Shown piece after piece: positions 1-10,450 of a stretch of 64,000 nucleotides of DNA. A program made the translations under genes and the position numbers. Numbering within the stretch: the stretch's first letter is position 1; each line of letters starts with the position of its first letter. The DNA is taken from positions 67,501 to 131,500 of the forward strand of contig JACVVK020000292.1 of NCBI GenBank assembly GCA_018292915.2. The letters are read 5' to 3'. The stretch comes from Batillaria attramentaria. Its lineage: Eukaryota; Mollusca; Gastropoda; Batillariidae. The notes under the pieces were generated by a model. It had not been told where the DNA came from. It saw only the letters and a program-made list of their open reading frames with translations, and ran no database searches.

Positions 1-159
1 TAACGTTGTCATCGAAGAAAGAATGACAATGACAATGACAATGATCCTTTATTTTTCAACGGTAAAGCAATTGGCACAGTTACCATTTCCAAACTTGCCG
101 TTGCTACTCTAAATTACAAAAGAGAGAGAGAAAGAAAGAAAGAAAGAACAAAATTCAAG

Positions 160-167
<8 letters not shown>

Positions 168-251
<84 letters not shown>
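168..251. repeat. (GA)n microsatellite
   Basis: About 42 GA units after AAAG-rich text. The 77-residue minus frame is its poly-SL translation. Confidence 0.95.
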
Positions 252-252
<1 letters not shown>

Positions 253-593
253 GGAAAGGAAGAGAGAAGGAAAGAAAAAAGAGAGAAAAAGAAAACGGCC
301 GTCTGATTTTGTTTTTAAATTGAATTTCCTAAAACCTTTCATTCCAGGGAAAGTTTCAGATAATTATGGAGGAAAGAAAATGCTCTAAAGCTGATGCAAT
401 TTAAAGAACAACAAACACAAAAAACTGCCATGGAAGAATTTTTAATTTGTTAAACTTTCGTCCTATGAGGAAAGTTTCAAATGTGGAGGAAACAAAAGTT
501 CTAACGTTGCTGTAGACTATAAAGAAGAACAAAACGAAAACGAGGAAAAAGAACAAAAAGAAAAACCAAAAAACACGCCCATCCCCCCTATCT

Positions 594-626
594 CCCCCCC
601 CCCCCCAAAAAAAAAGGGGGGGGGGG
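594..626. repeat. C/A/G homopolymer tract
   Basis: Poly-C, poly-A and poly-G runs in succession. Poly-C also at 961-980 and 1089-1105. Confidence 0.9.
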
Positions 627-1120
627 AGAAAAAAAGAAAAGAAAAGAAAACCAAATGCTGGCTGAATTATCTACATATTTTTATTTCGTCAACCTTTTTT
701 TCTACGGGAAAATTTCAAATATTGAGGACAACGCAGATTACTTTCACGTCACTGGATGTCTAAGAAAGCTGTTAAAAAACACAGTGGCAAACTTCTCTTT
801 CACTAAACGGATGAAGCTTCAAATCGCTTTTCCTTCAGTCCGGGGGCATATTCATGAAGCTCTTGTTTTTTAAAGGCAGACTTCTCTTTTACTTAACGTT
901 GTGCTTTTAATTACTTTTTCTTTCGGAAATCCAGGCATTTAGGAGAAAAATCAGCCTTCACCCCCCCCCCCCCCCCCCCCCGCAACAACCTCAACCCTCT
1001 AGGAAATCCCGGCGTTTGACTGAAGTAGTTCAGTCTGGACCCCTCCCCTCCCCTCCCTCTTCCACTCCCTAGCCGTATCACATCCCTCCCCCCTCCCCCC
1101 CCCCCTCACCTCCACACCCT
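627..1120. other. No gene seen
   Basis: Contains poly-purine and poly-C runs. The 72-residue frame at 655-873 has no domain or splice context. Confidence 0.5.
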
Positions 1121-1273
1121 TACTTGTACCGAGAGTTCGAGAAAGCCTGACCAGGACTCAAATTGCTGTTGACAAAAGAAATGACACAGAAAGTCCCACT
1201 GAAATGAACCCTCCTGGATCTGTTAGAAATTAGGCCAGCCACCAGTACCCAAAATATACGGCATGAGATGGAG

Positions 1274-1275
<2 letters not shown>

Positions 1276-1352
<77 letters not shown>
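1276..1352. repeat. (AC)n microsatellite
   Basis: Uninterrupted AC, about 38 units. Confidence 0.95.
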
Positions 1353-1357
<5 letters not shown>

Positions 1358-1635
1358 GGCGCAGTAAAGATTCTGCACGCTGAATAGCTATACCTTGTGC
1401 TGCGCCATGTCTATATAGAAGAGCGTTTTCTCACTATATACGGGCTACGATCTGTTCACTGAGGTCACCGGTGAGAACGGTAAAAGGGCAAGCGATACTA
1501 ATACCAAAGACTATACGTCAGCTATTATAGCGGATCTATACTCTTTGCTGACACTTAGCCGCTCCTGTTCTATGGTTACTGGGCTGCACAGAAGGCAACA
1601 GTTGCGCTTGAAAGTGTGGCTGAACGCTGTTTTTT

Positions 1636-2145
1636 TTTTTTTTTTTTTTTGGGGGGGGGGGGGGGGGGTGCTGTCCTAACTCTTTTGCCAGTTTCAGTGG
1701 TGTTCCTCCCAGGTCATGGGTGGAATCCACGGAGGGCTCGGAAGCCAGGGCATTTTTTATGCTTATTATTTATGCATGATGATGGAGATGAGGATGATGG
1801 TAAGATGATGCTATGGAGGTCCGTGTGGTTTGGGACTGCGGGACGGGGCCGCATTCCACGCTTCCTGTCATAAATATCCCGGCACCAACCAGGCTTGGGA
1901 ACTACGGCACCTGCGGTGCCAGGCGTGTAATCATCCACATCATAAGACGTGTCATACCAAGGGAAGCACCCCCAAAGTCGCACCCGTGAAGTGGGTAAAT
2001 CTCGGATGTGGGGCAACAGCCTCCCCATTGGGCCCATATAACAGCCGACCTAGCTAGGAAAAATCCCGTTTGCCTCGGCTGGGACTCGAACCCGGGTCTC
2101 CCGGTCCATGGTCCGAAGTGCTAACCACTACACTACGGGGGCCGG
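1636..2145 (-). mobile_element. S3 SINE, near full length
   Basis: The reverse head at 2080-2145 contains a B box (ACTCGAACCCGGG) and an A-box region (GCTAACCACTACACTACGG). Read forward it is tRNA-like. The body matches 10451-10945: GCTTCCCTTGGTATGACACG in inverse, the CATCATCCTCATC stretch and GGTGGAATCCACGGAGG. The 3' end is a poly-T/poly-G run (1631-1668). Frames overlapping it are by-products. Confidence 0.8.
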
Positions 2146-2274
2146 TGGGTTTTTTGGTCTGTTTGTTTGTTATTACTTTGTTTGTCTCTTTTTTTGCGGA
2201 ATAGACGACTCCACTCGGCAAGACCCGAAGCCAAAAGCCCCGCCCCTGTACTCTGGCGTGTATTGGAACAACAC

Positions 2275-2400
2275 AGTACGTCCATGACGTCATTTTAATG
2301 AAACAGGGGTGATTCAGTTCAAGATGACAGAGATTGACGTAATGGTCTTTTTCCTCAAATGACGTCAACATAGGTTTGGCTTAGCAAACATGGAATCAGC
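2275..2400 (+). repeat. R4 dispersed repeat
   Basis: ATTGACGTAATGGTCTTTTT and CAAATGACGTCAACA match 21241-21420. The end GGCTTAGCAAACATGGAATC recurs at about 14222. Confidence 0.5.
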
Positions 2401-2409
2401 CCGTTTAAC

Positions 2410-2855
2410 CCTTTCTGAACGTACGCTTCCATCATGCACATGGCACCAAATAATTGGATCCCGGGGTAAAATTGCTCCATGTGGACCAAATGGTTTTATA
2501 TTTAGGGGAAGTGTTGCCGGCATAGATGTTGTACTTTACTTTGATATCACCTTCAGGGGGTTGCCAAGGAAACCTGACAGCAGGCTTGTTGGAGAGGGAG
2601 GTAAACAAACTGTTACGGAGTTGCTTTGGAAACGTTCAGCCCACCAAATTTGAAAAATAAATGCAATTCTAAATTCCGAAATTTAAATTAAATAGCTGAG
2701 CTGACCCTTCGCACCACGTGATTGTAATGTGTTTATGTCCAGTGTGTAAGAGAATGCGTGTGATTCAAGTGAGCGTGCGTGTTGGGTTCAGTTCGCGGCG
2801 CTTTGAGGCGATTCATGATATAGGGTAAAGCGCCTATACAATACTCATTATTATT
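2410..2855 (+). mobile_element. S2 SINE, divergent copy
   Basis: From about 2640, CCCACCAAATTTGAAAAATA, AGCTGAGCTGACCCTTCGC and GCGCCTATACAATACTCATT match S2 in the sense orientation. The 5' part is recognisable only as CATGGCACC at 2437-2445 and lacks the tRNA head; 2460-2620 does not align. Confidence 0.6.
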
Positions 2856-2943
2856 ACTACGACAATAGTGAAATGTGGTAACTCGAGTAGACTGAGTCTG
2901 CTCAAGCCTCAAAACGTTGGAACATCCCTCGTATGTTCTTGAG

Positions 2944-3095
2944 GGGGTGTGGGGGTGGGTGTTTGGGAGTTTAACGTCCTTTTCCACCACGTAAGGGTGA
3001 TGTCAAAGGCGGGGCAACGAGAAAAATGCCAGCACAAATATTTGACCCCCAGCCGGGGTTCGAACTCACGCCCCAAGCACTGAGAATCCAGCGCT
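2944..3095 (-). mobile_element. S1 SINE copy, 16 bp TSD
   Basis: Reverse S1: CCCA-type tail, TTTAACGTCCTTTTCCACCA, then the tRNA-like half with TTCGAACTCACG. The head is cut at the A-box side. The flank CTCGTATGTTCTTGAG occurs at 2928-2943 and 3096-3111, a perfect 16 bp TSD. The head matches the CTCAAT variant of S1. Confidence 0.9.
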
Positions 3096-3111
3096 CTCGT
3101 ATGTTCTTGAG

Positions 3112-3720
3112 ACCTCTCAGGTATTAACGTGCAGTCTTGAAGCGATGCAGCTGAAACGGAAGCGCAACTAAAGAACTGCTCAAACAATGAAATCTAATGC
3201 GAGTTTGTGATCGAGAATTTTGTTTGACGAAATTTCTAAGTGCCTGGTTTTCTGAAATGTCATCCCCACAAAAGACTCGGGAAAAAACAGCTCACAAACA
3301 AAGACTAACGAAGTCATAAACCCATTGAATCGGGAACATGAAATTTGCTAAAACCTCTCAAAACAAAACATATTAAAATAAAAACTCCGCTTGTTTTCCG
3401 CAGAGGCGAACAACGAATCAAGGGAAGAGGTTGATACTACGCTGAATTTCATTTTCTTTCGTCATGACAATGAGAAACCACGTATGCCTTCAGGCGGTCA
3501 GCGTTTTTTCCTTCCTCCTGGATGACGCGCATGCGCAAACAAGGAAACCACTAATCGTGATATCTGGAAGCTTTGTTGATTTTTGCGTCTTCCTGTTACG
3601 CGAAGTTACCGTCAAAAAGCACATCTTTACAGCCGACAATAAAGGATGCTCTGCAATGGAACACGCCTTTAATGAACGCTTCGCTAAAAGGCACTGAAAA
3701 CAAATTCTAGAAAACGCTTC
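3112..3720. other. Unassigned single-copy-looking stretch
   Basis: A 77-codon frame at 3464-3697 (MTMRNHVCLQAVSVFSFLLD...) has ordinary composition but no recognisable motif. An NRF1-like GCGCATGCGC is at about 3528. Confidence 0.4.
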
Positions 3721-3730
3721 CTATAATTCT

Positions 3731-3810
3731 CAGGGGCGCCGGAAGATGTTGGGGGGAGGGGGGGCAGAATCTCGGAGGGGGGAACGTTGCCCGAAGAAAG
3801 TGAAAAGCGG

Positions 3811-3849
<39 letters not shown>

Positions 3850-4196
3850 CGATCAAATGCTGCGTAGATAAAAAAACCTTTGCGAACCAGGACGTTTGCC
3901 CGAAAAAAGTGAAAAGCGGGGGGAGGGGGGGGGGGGGGGCAATCAGAGGAGGGGACAGCCTTCGGTCCGCAAAAACAGAAGTTCTCTGTTGGGTGGGATG
4001 AGGGAGAGAGCACTAAGAGGGGTAGGGGAAGAGGTAGGGGAAGGGGGGGGGGGGCAAGACCATGGCTTTGCCCCCCCCCCCCTTTTGCCATAGTCACCTG
4101 ATTTTCCAGGGGGGCAAAAAGACACTCTTGCCCCCCCTGCTTGGGTACAGGGGGGGGCAGCTGCCCCCCCCTGCCCCCCCGGTTCCGGCGCCCCTG
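3731..4196. mobile_element. M1: G-rich non-autonomous DNA transposon
   Basis: Ends are CAGGGGCGCCGGAA (3731-3744) and its exact reverse complement (4183-4196). ATTCT flanks both sides (3726-3730, 4197-4201), a 5 bp TSD. The interior carries a G run of almost 40 bases (about 3812-3849), a directly repeated GAAAAAAGTGAAAAGCGG-type segment (about 3789 and 3898) and C-runs. No transposase frame. Open frames here are poly-proline or poly-glycine artefacts. Confidence 0.75.
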
Positions 4197-4399
4197 ATTC
4201 TGGTTGAGGGAATGCTAGCGACGCAGATTGTTTTGTTGTGTTTACACAACGAAAACTACGAGAAAGAGCGAAAGAAAAAGACAAAAATCGCTGGCGTGTA
4301 TGAATGCAGCCTAATACGATAAGCAGAAGGGATGGGCAGGTAATACACCCTCTAAGCCATCCGCGAATGCAAACAACCATTTTTCCTTTCTGGTTTTTG

Positions 4400-4421
4400 G
4401 TGTGTGTGTGTGTGTGTGTGT

Positions 4422-4473
<52 letters not shown>

Positions 4474-4491
4474 CGCGCGCGCGCGCGCGTG
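4400..4491. repeat. (GT)n with (GC)n end
   Basis: GT array with one GG interruption, ending in alternating GC at 4470-4490 (Z-DNA-prone). Confidence 0.95.
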
Positions 4492-4569
4492 TTTTGACAT
4501 GCCGCATACAGAACACCTTGGCAGCAGCCTTGAGTGATTCCACTGATAAACTGTTTCTGTTGTCCTGGG

Positions 4570-4866
4570 CCCGTATGTAAAACTCGAAGTGAATTTAACC
4601 CACGGCTACGGGCCTAACCCAGACTAGGACAAAAGAAAGAACCCAAAACAAAATTAAATAAAAAAAAAAAAAAAAGGAAGCGAAGAAAGAAAGACAAAAT
4701 CCTTCTATAACGGCACAGGCACCTTGCTGGAGTGGACCCGCTTCCTGATTTAAAACAACAACAACAAAAACCCCCAGAAAATTTAACCCTAGAACTAGTT
4801 TAGTTCGAGGTTAGACTCTAACCCCGGGGGCTAAACTCCCTAACCCCGACTTTTACATGCGGGCCC
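4570..4866. mobile_element. M2 MITE copy 1
   Basis: GGCCCGTATGTAAAACTCGA at the left, TTTTACATGCGGGCC at the right, CTG duplicated outside. Internal blocks ACCCACGGCTACGGGCCTAA, CACCTTGCTGGAGTGG and GTTCGAGGTTAGACTCTAAC are shared with 54.4 and 56.3 kb. Confidence 0.8.
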
Positions 4867-5172
4867 TGAGTGTTTCAGACTACAAACTGAGACATATGCT
4901 GCGTTTGCATCAGTATCACTTTATCCGGGTGAGCTATGGAATTTAAAGTGACTGTCTAGAGTCCCCAGATAAACGCCGCACTCAGCTGGACTTAAGACCT
5001 AGTATCGTATAAGTCGGGACTGAATGCTTACATAATTATGCTACTGTGGGACGAGAACTTCTATCAGCTTTTCGGCAGAAATCTGCAAAACATTCTTTGG
5101 TGCATGTTGTGCAAACCTTGACAATTCTCCTCGCACGCGTACGCTGAACGGCGTTGTTGAGCAGCAAAGTGT

Positions 5173-5435
5173 TACCGGAAATGCAGCCTTCTTCGGTGCG
5201 GGCAGGCGCATGCGCGCATAGGCAATAAGCTGAGCATGCGCAGTGTAATCTTTTCCCATTAGACGCATGCATTTACGATGGATCTTTACGTTAATAACTC
5301 CGTAACTTTTAAAGCACCTTAGCTTCGTTTGAACGGCGACAGCGCGGAACCAAGTATTCTGCATTCATGAGGCGTACGCGAAGCAATGTTTATAGCGTCC
5401 TTTACGCATGCGCAATGTCTTTCACGCATGCGCAG
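5173..5435. promoter_or_regulatory. Cluster of NRF1-like palindromes and an ETS-like site
   Basis: Four GCATGCGC cores lie within about 230 bases: 5206-5215 (perfect GCGCATGCGC), about 5233-5242, 5404-5413 and 5424-5433. An ETS-like ACCGGAAAT is at about 5173-5181. Such clusters are typical of CpG promoters of housekeeping genes in animals (established for NRF1 and ETS factors). Here they lie just inside the putative first intron of the minus-strand gene starting at 5520, or could serve a divergent start. No TATA box is evident. Function is inferred. Confidence 0.35.
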
Positions 5436-5444
5436 TGCACTCAC

Positions 5445-5520
5445 CTGTCTTGTCGGCGAAGACACTGAGAAGAGTAGCGAGAAGGAGCGAGGAGGCCAGG
5501 AGGTGACCGAGGCCCTGCAT
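5445..5520 (-). CDS. Candidate first coding exon of a secreted or membrane protein
   Basis: On the minus strand an ATG at 5520-5518 opens a 76 nt frame of 25 codons plus one base. It begins M-Q-G-L-G-H, continues with a leucine/alanine-rich core (LLASSLLLATLLSVFA) and then D-K-T. This has signal-peptide form: a short n-region, about 15 hydrophobic residues and a small residue (A) before a charged D as likely cleavage site. Directly after it the sequence reads ACAG then GTGAGT, a consensus 5' splice donor at 5444-5439. Frame, hydrophobic core and donor together favour a real exon. The mature protein cannot be named because the next exon is not recognisable; it would lie at lower coordinates or left of the window. 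A TGACGTCA palindrome overlaps the start codon. The opposite-strand and other-frame ORFs here are shadows. A chance hydrophobic frame remains possible. Confidence 0.5.
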
Positions 5521-5601
5521 GACGTCACAGGTCAGAGTTCAGGACGGAGGCACTGCAAAATAGCAAAAAAAAGTAAACTGGATAAGAAAAAAGGCTTTGT
5601 G

Positions 5602-5602
5602 G

Positions 5603-5634
<32 letters not shown>
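5602..5634. repeat. (ACT)n microsatellite
   Basis: About 11 ACT units, 80 bp upstream of the candidate exon at 5445-5520 (minus strand). Confidence 0.95.
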
Positions 5635-6404
5635 CCACTGCTTGGCTCAGAGAGCCGTGAACTAAATCCAAAACGCACGCACACGTGAATCACGCGCATT
5701 CACTTACAAACCGGACGTCAACGTATTTCAATGATGTACGTGAGACAACAAAATTTTCTTTAAAAAATGAAATAAAGGAGGTATCATTTTAAAGATTTCG
5801 ACCGTATGAGATGAAAGCCAACTACTGTGATGATTCTAGTTCAGCCATTTTTAGCGTTTCTTCAGCCCATAATTACCCGTAGGCTCAATTTGTCGCCTCA
5901 CAAACTCTTTCCGCGTCAATCCCCCCAGTCCACCTGCTTCCACCCCCCACCCACTCATCCCCCCCTACCATCTCCCGCCCACACAAAAAGCACTCGAGGA
6001 CATTTCTACGGACACCACGCGCGGCGGGCTCTACAAGCCACCGTCCCGTGTCAATAGCCACATTTTTGTTTGTTTTGTTTTTCCCTTCTTTGACTGTCAG
6101 TTTGCTGGCGTGATGAATGGCCCGCCCCGGGCGATTAGCCAGGCAGGGGGAAAACGACAACCACTAACCGTGCAACAACCACAACACGGTTGTTAATCAC
6201 AGTGTGCAAGAAATTCTCGCGGACAAAGCCACGGCGACAGCAACATTACTGAATCGGGCAACAGCGGTGAGAAACCTTTACGAGAAGACAGCGGAGCATG
6301 AGGAACTAAGGAACCGTTCAGACTAGCCTCGGTAGCTCAGTGGGATTCCTTGCCCTGGTCCACGATGCCCTAACTACTATTTTACGGGAACCAGGGACTG
6401 TGCC

Positions 6405-6606
6405 TGGCACGTGCCTTTTTTTTCTGCTGCCCCAACTCCAGTGGTGTTCCTCCCAGGTAATAGGTGGAATCCATGAAGGCCTCGGAAGCTGCGGCAATTT
6501 TTTTGAAAATGATGAGGATGATGGTATGATGAAGCTATGGAGGTCTGTGTGGTTCGGGACTGCGCGAGAGGGCCGCATTCCACGCTTCGTGTCATAAATA
6601 TCCCGG
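6405..6606 (-). mobile_element. S3 SINE 3' half
   Basis: CCAACTCCAGTGGTGTTCCT, GGTGGAATCCATGAAGG, GGAGGTCTGTGTGGTTCGGG and TGTCATAAATATCCCGGCG match S3; the 5' half and head are missing. A tRNA-like string (CTCGGTAGCTCAGTGGGATT) at 6328 belongs to something else. Confidence 0.75.
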
Positions 6607-6671
6607 CGTTAAGTCTGCAAACTGGCGATTTTCTAATTCTGTCGAAAACGTTTACCGTTGATAAATAAAAT

Positions 6672-6711
6672 TTCATCATCATCATCATCATCATCTCTCT
6701 CTCTCTCTCTC
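6672..6711. repeat. (ATC)n(TC)n compound microsatellite
   Basis: Follows GATAAATAAAATTTC; the same arrangement (AATAAAAAAAAGTTTC then CAT/CT) occurs at 13915-13970, suggesting a mobile-element tail. Confidence 0.9.
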
Positions 6712-6949
6712 ATCAATGGTGAAGGGACAAGGTTTAAAATGGTGAACTGAATGCATTTTGCTCGTAAAGCTTTCACTCACGCACGTGGATAATAATGGCC
6801 AGAATGGTTTCCTCCCAAAAGGCAGCGGGGAAGTTCACTCGTGGCGCAAAATGTATAGTTGCTCACTGTGTGGTCTCCCTGTTTGGTCCTTGGTGCGATA
6901 GATCAATTTACCCAAATTTTCGAAAGAGGTGAATGTCCAAACCGGATGC

Positions 6950-6958
6950 CCAAAGAGG

Positions 6959-6989
<31 letters not shown>

Positions 6990-7130
6990 CAGAGACTGAC
7001 TTACGCAAAAATCCCAATCGTTTGAAAATAACGTTTTTCGTTTTCATTTCATTTCATGTGAAAGTGAGACAAGACCAACTTAAATGATGTAAAGAGTAAA
7101 ATGATTTGCATAAAAAATCTAAACCAGGTG
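6950..7130 (+). repeat. R3 dispersed repeat
   Basis: CAAAAATCCCAATCGTTTGA and TTTTCATTTCATTTCATGTG, then GTGAGACAAGACCAACTTAA. The two parts recur separately at 13660-13765 and 16107-16185, each next to GA/CT arrays. Confidence 0.6.

Positions 7131-7210
<80 letters not shown>
7131..7210. repeat. (CA)n(GA)n compound microsatellite
   Basis: CA 7131-7186, GA 7187-7210, following R3. Confidence 0.95.
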
Positions 7211-7559
7211 TGTTTGGTGGTGGAGTGATCAGGGGTAGGACATTCAGAGTAATTGAACATCGTCTTCATCCAACCGGCAGAACCGAATAAAATCTACCAG
7301 TTAAAAAAAAACAAAAAAAAACCCCAAAAAACATCCCATCAAGCGGAATCGAAGGGAAAAACACACAGACGACTGCACAATCACACTGTTAATCAGAACT
7401 AAGTCAAATTAGTCAAAGAAATTGCATGGAACTTATCTGGAATGAACCACTAACAAGTTACATTGTTCACCCACCTCTCTATTGCACTACTTACGTCTCA
7501 GAAACAGTCGGACATTCCGGAAATACCCTCAGAAAAAAAAACCCAAAAACAGTTTCCAT

Positions 7560-8385
7560 TAATTTACCTTGTCTAACATTGATCTACCTAGTCTCATGCG
7601 CGTCCCTGGTCTTACATCTATGAACCTTGTCTCACATCTTTGCACCTTGTGTCACGTTCGTGCACCTGAACATGCACCTTGTCTCATGCTCACCTACATT
7701 ATGTCACATTCATGCATCCTGTCTCAAAATCATTTTGCCCAGTCTCACATTCATTCATTCTCCCACCTTATCGTGCGAGTGTTCATTTACCTTGTCTCAC
7801 ATCCATTTACCTTGTCTCACAACCATTTACCTTGCCTCATAACCATTTACCTTGTCTCACATTTATTTACCTTGCTCGCGTGTATTTACACCGCTTCACA
7901 ATCGTTTTACTGTGGCTCACACTCATTTAGATTGTCTCACTTTCGCTTATCTTGTCTCACATTCGTGCACCTTGTCTCAGATTAGTGCCGAGTGTCCCAC
8001 ACACTCACTTGCCATACCGCACAGTCATTTCCTTTGCCTCAAATCCATGCACTTTGTGTCAGGTTGGAGAAAAATTAAAATCCACACATTCATTCGCCAT
8101 GCCTCACATTGATGTACCTTGTCTCACATTCACCTATCTCGTCTAATTTTACGGGGAGCCGGGATAGCCGGATAGTAGACCGTTGGACTTTCAATGCTCG
8201 AGTCGTGAGTTCGAATCGCGGCTGGGGCCAAATATTTGTGCTGGCCTTTTTCTCGTTGCCCAGTCTTTGATATCACCCGTATGTGGTGGGAAAGGACGTT
8301 ATACACTCGAACACCCACCCACCCACATTAATTTTACGTATCGTGTAATGATGTAACTCGTCTCACATCCGCTCAGCTGAACGTC
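7560..8385. repeat. 20 bp minisatellite (CATTTACCTTGTCTCACATC)
   Basis: Degenerate 20 bp units run in near-perfect register from 7560, with the most regular block at 7785-7990. The array is split by the S1 copy at 8154-8328. The several short frames here (LVSHLFTL-type) are its translations. Confidence 0.85.
8154..8328 (+). mobile_element. S1 SINE (CTCAAT-type head) inside a 20 bp minisatellite
   Basis: Full length: GGAGCCGGGATAGCCGGAT, GTTGGACTTTCAATGCTCGA, B box GAGTTCGAATC, body, and tail ACACCCACCCACCC. TSD TAATTTTACG at 8144-8153 and 8329-8338. Repeat units with CTCGTCTCACATCC resume after it. Confidence 0.9.
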
Positions 8386-8408
8386 TAAGTGACCTAAGAT
8401 CTCGTAAA

Positions 8409-8640
8409 CCTACTACTACTACTACTATTATTACACTTGTAGAGCGCGGAGTTCTGCTTAGGAAAGCACTCAATGCGCGTTTTGCTCACGCACACACACA
8501 ACATTCACACGCACACACTCATACACATCAATACAGGCGGTGGAGTTTACAGATTAAAGGCTAGTTTAACAAGATGTGTTTTGAGTTCTGCTTTAAACAT
8601 TGTCTTCGAGTAGTAGCACTCCAAGGCCAGAAGCTACCCC
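8409..8640 (+). repeat. R5 dispersed repeat with (CTA)n end
   Basis: (CTA)n/ATT at 8409-8432, then TTGTAGAGCGCGGAGTTCTG, GAAAGCACTCAATGCGCG, CACACTCATACACATC and GTTTTGAGTTCTGC. The AGCGC...TGCGC arrangement recurs at 18238, 47745 and 48317. Probably a retroelement 3' end; no ORF. Confidence 0.55.
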
Positions 8641-9372
8641 TTACTATGTTCATTACAATCCTGTAAAACCCTGAAGGTTTATTTCCAGAACATCGAAGTC
8701 AGTGGGCCCTTTTTAATCACGGCCAGTGGCACGGCAGCTTACGGAGATCGAACAGATGGAATCGCATTGACCGTTTCATTGAGAACGAGGCCAAACAACC
8801 CCCAAATTGGCCTCGAACACAAATGCCAGCTTCTCGATTGCCTCAAATCACGTCATCTTTAATAAGGTCAACAGCCCGCGCAAATGGAGACATAACAAGG
8901 CAAATACGGGAAAGCAGGACGATGGCGTTGTAACGTTGTGGCTTTGAGGCTATGGAGCTCGTCCTATCTCTTGTGTTTCCTGCACTGATTGCAGCGGGCA
9001 TTTTTGCGTTACTCAACTATCAGAGAAAGAAGCTTCCGCGAGAACATTACACCATTCTGTACTTCCGTGTTGAAGAGCCACCCAGGGAAGGTTAACTACC
9101 GGTTTTATCTTAAGATAACGTTGGCGTTGAGTTTTACCCCGTGGTATTTGCTGCTGGGATTACGCAATGGGGGTTCGGTGTCGTAGAAGATGAAAGGTTT
9201 TGAAATGATACTACTGAGTTAAATTGTAAAAGGGCCAAAGCGGTGATGAAATCCATGGACCTTAGGCTTTTAAACAAATGACGGTAGCATTACTGCATGT
9301 CATGTACTTTTCTATTGCGAAGTTTACCAGTACCGAGTCGGAAAGATCTCGCTTAGACTTTGATCTTGATCT
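8641..9372. other. Unassigned stretch
   Basis: No repeat match inside the window and no convincing frame (65 residues at 8989-9186 only). Confidence 0.5.
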
Positions 9373-9394
9373 TGAGAGAGAGAGAGAGAGAGAG

Positions 9395-9560
9395 GGTGGG
9401 GGTGGGTGGGTGTTTGGGGGTTTTACGTCCTTTTCCACCACATACGGGTGATATCAAAGACGGGGAAACGATGAAAAAGCCAGAACAAATATTTGGCCCC
9501 AGCCGGGATACGAACTCACGACCCGAGCATTAGAAGTCCAACGCTCTACCAGAACGCTCT

Positions 9561-9565
<5 letters not shown>
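9395..9565 (-). mobile_element. S1 SINE inserted in a GA microsatellite
   Basis: The S1 reverse body is flanked by (GA)n on both sides (9373-9394, 9566-9592). The head is truncated and its last 13 bp, AACGCTCTACCAG, are tandemly duplicated (9540-9552, 9553-9565). Confidence 0.85.
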
Positions 9566-9595
<30 letters not shown>

Positions 9596-10450
9596 GGGGG
9601 GGGGGGGGTCTATCGTGTCACGTGACCTGAAGGTGTCCGATGAAACGCTAATTTACGATGAGAAAACCTTGATATCTCTTTAGTAAATTAATTTTCTCCG
9701 TGGGCACTCACAGGTTTTTGCCAGAATTTTGCAAAGGACGAGGCGTATTGCACGTGCGGACACAGAGCTAGACGAGAGATGTGGCCAGTGTGGTGTCATG
9801 CGGCATTGAAACATATATATATAGAAATAAAAGATACTATTCTGAAGAAAAAATCTTTCGACATCTCTTCACCACCACCACCACCACCACCACCACCACT
9901 AATAATAATAATAATTTCTGGGACATCCCTAGTCCGATTTTCTGTAATTGGTATCATCTCTTATTAAATAAATAATAATTATTATTATCTCTTATTGTGA
10001 TCACAAACTAAAGTTCCCTCTGTCAGCAACAGGTCTTAACTGACAAGAATTCGCCAGCAACGGCAAAGAGACTGTAGTGAAGACCATACCTACACTCTGC
10101 CCCTTGGTAGCTGCCATTTTGAACAGTTTTTGACCTGCACCCCACTGTGATCGACTATTCGAGGGAGCGTGCGAGCGAACGGACTAATCGGAAATCGCGA
10201 CTACTTCCCCGACAACGCTGTCGCTAAGGGACAGGACTGAGAGGGGTAATCAGGCAAATTTAATCAGATTAGCTGCTGGATACCTGGGTAACGTAGACGG
10301 ATTTTTTCTCCTTGGCATCCTTTTTAGGTATAGTGGTACCCACTAAAGAGATCAAAGAATTAGAATCTGGGGTCTGCTGCATGAAAAGACAGTACGACTC
10401 GGCCTCAGACGTATCGGCCTCGCGATCGATCGAAGTTTACACACTAAAAT

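Noticed and set aside
2080..2145. Functional tRNA gene
   Set aside because: A and B boxes are present but the head continues into the S3 body and recurs at 10451. The same applies to the S1, S2 and S4 heads.
3684..4500. Proline-rich ORFs of 137 and 185 codons
   Set aside because: They run through the C/G homopolymers of M1 and the GT array.
6324..6404. tRNA-like string CTCGGTAGCTCAGTGGGATT
   Set aside because: Only the D-arm region is present; no B box in the right place.
7560..8385. CRISPR-like array (20 bp repeats)
   Set aside because: Units are contiguous without unique spacers, degenerate, and in animal DNA.
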